Assembly: GCA_900101355.1 (NCBI GenBank)
Contig: FMUV01000007.1
Location: 1 to 64,000 of the forward strand
Source: Ruminococcus sp. YE282
Lineage (GTDB): Bacteria > Bacillota > Clostridia > Oscillospirales > Acutalibacteraceae
Direction: 5' to 3'
Length of the DNA stretch: 64,000 nt
Each line of letters begins with the position of its first letter. Position 1 is the stretch's first letter. Shown in pieces: positions 60,176-64,000 of this stretch. The notes under the pieces were generated by a model. It was not told where the DNA came from. It was given only the letters and a program-made list of their open reading frames with translations, and searched no databases. The position numbers were made by a program, and so were the translations under genes.

Positions 60176-62221
60176 ATGGCTTCACTATTTAATATGCCAA
60201 TTACAAGCCTGAGCGGAATAGGCTCAAAACGTGCCGAGCTTTTTGCAAAGCTCGGCGTAAAAAGCGTGGGCGACTTAATATGCTTTTATCCTCGCACATA
60301 TGAGGATTGGAGTTCGGTTGAAAAAATTGAAAATTTGCAGTACGGCGGAATCTATTGCATAAAAGGTATCCTTGCCAAGCCGATTGTAGATTCAAGGATA
60401 AAGGGCGGAAAACTCTTATCAAAAACCACTGTTTATGATGAAACAGGTTCCTTGCAAATAGTTTTTTTCAATAACAGATACATAAGTTCAATGCTTTCCT
60501 GCGGAACTGAATATTTCTTTTACGGAAGAATAACTATCGGTGATTACGGTGCACAAATGATTGCACCGACATTTTCTCCTGCAAGTGCAGGATTGAGAAT
60601 CACCCCCGTTTACAAGCAAACATCAGGACTTGTAAGCAAAACTATTGCCAATTGTGTGAAGCAAGCCCTAAGACTTCTTCCAAAAAATATTAACGATACT
60701 TTCCCTGAACAGGTGAGAAAATCTTTTGATTTATGTGATTTGTGCTGTGCTTTAATCAATATTCATTTTCCGGAAAATATTGAAATGCTTGAAACTGCAA
60801 GGAAACGGCTTGTTTCGGAGGAATTGGTCGTTTTAAATCTCGGAATGAGAAATTTGCGTGAACACACCAGGGGCGTTTGCGGAATAAAAATAATGCAGGA
60901 CTATTCAAAAGAATTTGAATCATTGCTTCCGTTTACCCTGACTAACGCTCAAAAAAGAGCAGTGTCTGATTGTTGCAGAGATATGGTTACAAAGACCTCT
61001 CCTATGAACAGACTTATTCAGGGCGATGTCGGTTCGGGTAAAACTGCCGTTGCCGCTTCGGTATGTTATTCGGTTATTAAAAACGGCTATCAGGCTGCAT
61101 TTATGGCGCCTACCGAAATCCTTGCAAGACAGCATTACAGTACATTTTCAAAGCTTTTTGAAAATTCTGATATCAAAACAGCCCTTTTAACTGGCTCTTT
61201 AAAAGAATCAGAAAAAAAGAAAATCCGTCAAAGTTTGGCTGACGGCGAAATAGACCTTGTAATCGGAACCCATGCATTGATTACAGATAACACCGAGTTC
61301 TTTAATCTTGGAATTGCCGTGACTGATGAACAGCATAGGTTTGGTGTAGCTCAGCGCGCCAAGCTTCTCGGCAAAGGTCAAAACCCTCATCTTCTTGTAA
61401 TGAGTGCCACGCCGATTCCGCGCACACTTGGATTGATTGTGTTTGGCGACCTTGATATTTCTGTAATTGACGAACTTCCGCCGTCAAGAAAACCGATAAA
61501 GACGGTTTTGATGAATACGTCACAGCGCGCAAGAATATATAATTTTATACGCAGCGAAATTTCGGCAGGGCGTCAGGCTTATATTGTATGTCCCCTTGTT
61601 GAAGAGGGAGAGCTTGACAACGTAGCGGCGGCTGAAGAATATGCCGCAGAACTGATGTTAAAGCAGTTTTCCGATATTCCGGTCGGAATAGTTCACGGCC
61701 ATATGAAGGCGGATGAAAAAGAAGCTGTAATGTCCAAATTTGTTGCAAATGAATACTCGCTCCTTGTTGCAACAACCGTGATAGAGGTTGGAGTGGATGT
61801 TCCGAATGCATCGGTTATTGTAATCGAAAATGCCGAACGTTTTGGTCTGTCTCAGCTTCATCAGCTCAGGGGCAGAGTGGGCAGAGGAAAATTTCAATCC
61901 TATTGTATTCTTGTAAGCGACAATTCCTCGGCAATCACACGGCAAAGACTTGAGGTTATGTGCCTGACAAACGACGGTTTCAAAATTGCGGATGAAGACC
62001 TAAAAATGCGTGGTCCCGGTGATTTCTTCGGAGAACGCCAGCACGGATTGCCGCAGCTTTCCATTGCTGATTTTGCAGATACCAAAAGCCTTGAACTTTC
62101 ACAAAAAATTGCAGATTATATTATGTTTACATATAAAGATATAAGAAGTGATGAGCTTCGACCGCTTAAAGCCGAAATTGTTAAGCTGTTTGAGCAGGGC
62201 GGTCATAATACATTAAATTAA
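60176..62221 (+). CDS. recG: ATP-dependent DNA helicase RecG
   Basis: This 681-residue helicase reverses stalled replication forks and branch-migrates Holliday junctions. The N-terminal wedge/OB domain (residues 1-235) has ISSMLSCGTEYFFYGRI. Helicase motif I is GDVGSGKTAVA (about 283-293), Walker B DEQH with DEQHRFG, motif III MSATPIPRTLG, and motif VI QLRGRVGRG. The full length is present. GTTTTATT upstream gives no strong ribosome site before the ATG. Confidence 0.97.
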   Translation: MASLFNMPITSLSGIGSKRAELFAKLGVKSVGDLICFYPRTYEDWSSVEKIENLQYGGIYCIKGILAKPIVDSRIKGGKLLSKTTVYDETGSLQIVFFNNRYISSMLSCGTEYFFYGRITIGDYGAQMIAPTFSPASAGLRITPVYKQTSGLVSKTIANCVKQALRLLPKNINDTFPEQVRKSFDLCDLCCALINIHFPENIEMLETARKRLVSEELVVLNLGMRNLREHTRGVCGIKIMQDYSKEFESLLPFTLTNAQKRAVSDCCRDMVTKTSPMNRLIQGDVGSGKTAVAASVCYSVIKNGYQAAFMAPTEILARQHYSTFSKLFENSDIKTALLTGSLKESEKKKIRQSLADGEIDLVIGTHALITDNTEFFNLGIAVTDEQHRFGVAQRAKLLGKGQNPHLLVMSATPIPRTLGLIVFGDLDISVIDELPPSRKPIKTVLMNTSQRARIYNFIRSEISAGRQAYIVCPLVEEGELDNVAAAEEYAAELMLKQFSDIPVGIVHGHMKADEKEAVMSKFVANEYSLLVATTVIEVGVDVPNASVIVIENAERFGLSQLHQLRGRVGRGKFQSYCILVSDNSSAITRQRLEVMCLTNDGFKIADEDLKMRGPGDFFGERQHGLPQLSIADFADTKSLELSQKIADYIMFTYKDIRSDELRPLKAEIVKLFEQGGHNTLN

Positions 62222-62238
62222 GGGGAGATATTCGGATA

Positions 62239-63585
62239 ATGAAAAAAGCAGTAAAATTTTTGTCTGTACTATTAACGCTTTGCGTGATTATTTCGTCATC
62301 TGTTATAGGTTCGTCGGCAGTGTCGTATCCCAATAACGTCAAAACAATGTCGGATTCTATTTTGTTAGTTAATATGGATACAGGCGAACCTGTTTATGAA
62401 AAGGATGCAGATTCAAAACGGTATCCTGCTTCAACAACAAAAATTATGACATACATAGTTGTTGTTGAAAATATTGATGACCTTGACAACACAAGGGTGA
62501 GTATCAAAAAATCAATCATAGATCAGCTTAAAGATACCGGAAGCTCACTTGCAAATGTTGGAGATCACGTAGGCGAAACTATGAGCGTCATTGATTTGCT
62601 TTACAGTATGATGGTTCCGTCAGGCAACGATGCGGCTATGGTGCTTGCCGACTATGTAGGAGACGGAGATATTTTAAAATTTGTGCAGATGATGAATGAT
62701 AAGGCAAAAGAACTTGGCTGTGAGAACACCCATTTTGCCAATCCCGACGGTTTGCACGATGAAGACCATTATACAACAGCACGTGACCTTTACAAAATTT
62801 CTACTTATGCGTTGACCCTCCCTCGATTTTCCGAAATTTCCAATACCTGCGAATACACCTGTGAGGGTGACGACCAGCCGCTTGTTACTACAAACTATTT
62901 GATTGATGCCAATCGCGGCGGAGAGTATTATTATATGTATGCAAAGGGAATTAAAACCGGTACTACCGACCAAGCCGGAAGATGTCTTGTAACAACAGCT
63001 TCTGCCGACGGCTATTCCTATATTGCAATTCTGCTCCACGCTCCGTACAAGGAGGGTGAGCAGGAAGAATACTATACATTCACCGACGCAGCCGATTTGT
63101 TCAGATGGGCGCTTACAAGTCTTAAACTAAAGACGGTAAAGACATCCAAAACTCCTATTTGCGAGCAAAAAATAAAACTTGCATGGGGCAAGAGTTCAGT
63201 AAACCTTGTTCCCGAAAAGGATATTACCGTACTTGTTCCGTCCGATATAAATGATGAGAATATCACAATTGAGCCTGATTTGCCGGAGGTTGCCGAAGCG
63301 CCTCTGTCAACCGATAAGTCAGTTGGAACGGCAACCGTATATTATATGGATTCCGACGGCAATAAGCAGGAAGTGGCAAAGGTTAATCTTGTGCCTGAAG
63401 AAAATGTTGAGCGCAGCGGAATACTGTTAGTTCTTGATGTTATCGGCACTATTCTTCAATCCTATTGGTTTTTAGTTTTAATCGGAATAATAATTGTTAT
63501 TTTGATAATTTACTTTATCTATGCCAAGATTAGTAAAAACCGCAGAAAGAAACGCAGAAATGTAAAACATTACCGCAATTTCTAA
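62239..63585 (+). CDS. D-alanyl-D-alanine carboxypeptidase with C-terminal membrane helix
   Basis: This 448-residue penicillin-binding protein has a signal peptide over residues 1-28. Active-site motifs are STTK (S65, K68), SGN in MVPSGNDAAMVLA, and KTGTTDQAG. After the PBP5-like beta domain there is a C-terminal membrane helix (FLVLIGIIIVILIIYFIYA) and a basic tail (KNRRKKRRNV), which is a different anchor from the amphipathic helix of classical PBP5. GGGGAGA precedes the ATG. It follows recG by 17 bases and may be read from the same transcript. Confidence 0.93.
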   Translation: MKKAVKFLSVLLTLCVIISSSVIGSSAVSYPNNVKTMSDSILLVNMDTGEPVYEKDADSKRYPASTTKIMTYIVVVENIDDLDNTRVSIKKSIIDQLKDTGSSLANVGDHVGETMSVIDLLYSMMVPSGNDAAMVLADYVGDGDILKFVQMMNDKAKELGCENTHFANPDGLHDEDHYTTARDLYKISTYALTLPRFSEISNTCEYTCEGDDQPLVTTNYLIDANRGGEYYYMYAKGIKTGTTDQAGRCLVTTASADGYSYIAILLHAPYKEGEQEEYYTFTDAADLFRWALTSLKLKTVKTSKTPICEQKIKLAWGKSSVNLVPEKDITVLVPSDINDENITIEPDLPEVAEAPLSTDKSVGTATVYYMDSDGNKQEVAKVNLVPEENVERSGILLVLDVIGTILQSYWFLVLIGIIIVILIIYFIYAKISKNRRKKRRNVKHYRNF

Positions 63586-63597
63586 CAATATAAACTC

Positions 63598-63627
63598 GGC
63601 AACACAGAGATTGTGTTGCCGTTTTTT
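63598..63627 (+). terminator. Terminator after the second carboxypeptidase gene
   Basis: GGCAACACA and TGTGTTGCC form a perfect stem (loop GAGAT), followed by GTTTTTT. Confidence 0.9.
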
Positions 63628-63658
63628 GTGAAATATATAATATTATGCAGGCTAAATG

Positions 63659-63687
63659 TTGACTTAATTGCGAAAAAAGGGTACAAT
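63659..63687 (+). promoter_or_regulatory. Promoter of the DUF815-like gene
   Basis: TTGACT, a 17-base spacer and TACAAT lie 22 bases before the start codon. Confidence 0.65.
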
Positions 63688-63709
63688 TAATACGATTGGA
63701 ATGATATAT

Positions 63710-64000
63710 ATGAATAAAGTAGTAAAAACAAGATTGCTTCTGTCATCGTTATCCGTATTCAGAGGCATACTTAACAGAAGTGTACCAAAGGCTTTTTTGG
63801 AACTTTTAAATTCTCTTGAAGAAAAACCGGAAGAATTTCTTGAGGCTTACGGCAGATTTTATTCGCTTATAAGCGAAAGAAACTGCAGTGACAGACTTGC
63901 ATATTCTTTTACCGAGGCTGCGTTGTTTGATGAAAATTGTTTTACACGTGCGGCTGCTGCAGGAAAATACAATGATTTGCCCACCGAGGTTCTTAAGGCT
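63710..64000 (+). CDS. DUF815-like ATPase, N-terminus, cut by window edge
   Basis: The first 97 codons are visible (MNKVVKTRLLLSSLSVFRGI; later ALFDENCFTRAAAAGKYNDL). The Phe/Tyr-rich helical N-terminus and the DEN-x-F-x-RAAA segment resemble the leading part of DUF815 AAA-type ATPases of Clostridia. The P-loop, expected further downstream, is outside the window. The ribosome site is weak (TTGGAATG). The family call is from recall and moderate. Confidence 0.6.
   Translation, partial: MNKVVKTRLLLSSLSVFRGILNRSVPKAFLELLNSLEEKPEEFLEAYGRFYSLISERNCSDRLAYSFTEAALFDENCFTRAAAAGKYNDLPTEVLKA

Overview
The window looks like a chromosome segment of a low-GC, endospore-forming Firmicute of the class Clostridia. 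An Oscillospiraceae (Ruminococcaceae)-type organism is my best guess. The evidence is spore genes (dpaA/dpaB, ylbJ, yqfC, yqfD, a large ftsK/spoIIIE), strong GGAGG ribosome binding sites, frequent TTG and GTG starts, and the gene content. No rRNA, tRNA or CRISPR array was recognised. The species assignment is inference.

Region 1 (1 to about 20,090) is a mobilizable genetic island whose left end lies outside the window. Its minus-strand backbone contains tnpV, a remnant of a large serine recombinase, a TnpW-like protein, ParB, a relaxase, MobC, an actin-like ParM with a ParR-like partner, and a Cys-rich VLP protein. A cluster of inverted repeats between mobC and parR is a candidate oriT and/or centromere. 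Diverging from it on the plus strand are a DUF6076-type gene, a sigma-like factor and a small XRE repressor. These are followed by a complete type I restriction-modification operon (hsdM-hsdS-hsdR). Directly behind it is AT-rich cargo: a protein with a DUF4062/TIR-like N-terminal domain, a small broken ORF with its own promoter, an unknown 242-residue protein coupled to an XRE-ImmA/IrrE protein, and an opposing 126-residue unknown gene. A second tnpV and a small transposon-type gene close the island. No intact recombinase is visible here, so movement would depend on genes to the left or in trans.

Region 2 (20,150 to 64,000) is housekeeping chromosome, mostly on the plus strand. In order it carries an MntR-like regulator (minus); threonine deaminase plus RidA; dipicolinate synthase dpaA-dpaB; a zinc-ribbon membrane protein; metY; ispD-ispF; a D,D-carboxypeptidase; pgi; a rhodanese-TtcA fusion; yceD-rpmF; der-plsY; a HIT protein and a phosphoribosyltransferase; and comEC-holA-rnmV. 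After these come a CmpB-like membrane protein, a CNNM/CorC transporter (minus), tepA, uppP, ftsK, a YgiQ-type radical SAM enzyme, a stand-alone ComEC-like metallo-beta-lactamase, tyrS, and mscL with a zinc ribbon. The end of the window holds PAP2, asnB and ylbJ (minus), then yqfC-yqfD, ymdB, a fakA/yloV kinase, recG, a second D,D-carboxypeptidase and the start of a DUF815-type ATPase.

The points most worth a second look are the defence-like cargo behind the type I system and the ParM/ParR partition module on an apparently integrated element. Others are hairpins that abut start codons (dacF, cmpB), a small family of structured intergenic repeats, a probable non-ATG (ATC) start for the PAP2 gene, and the split between a degenerate ComEC metallo-beta-lactamase domain and a separate intact one.
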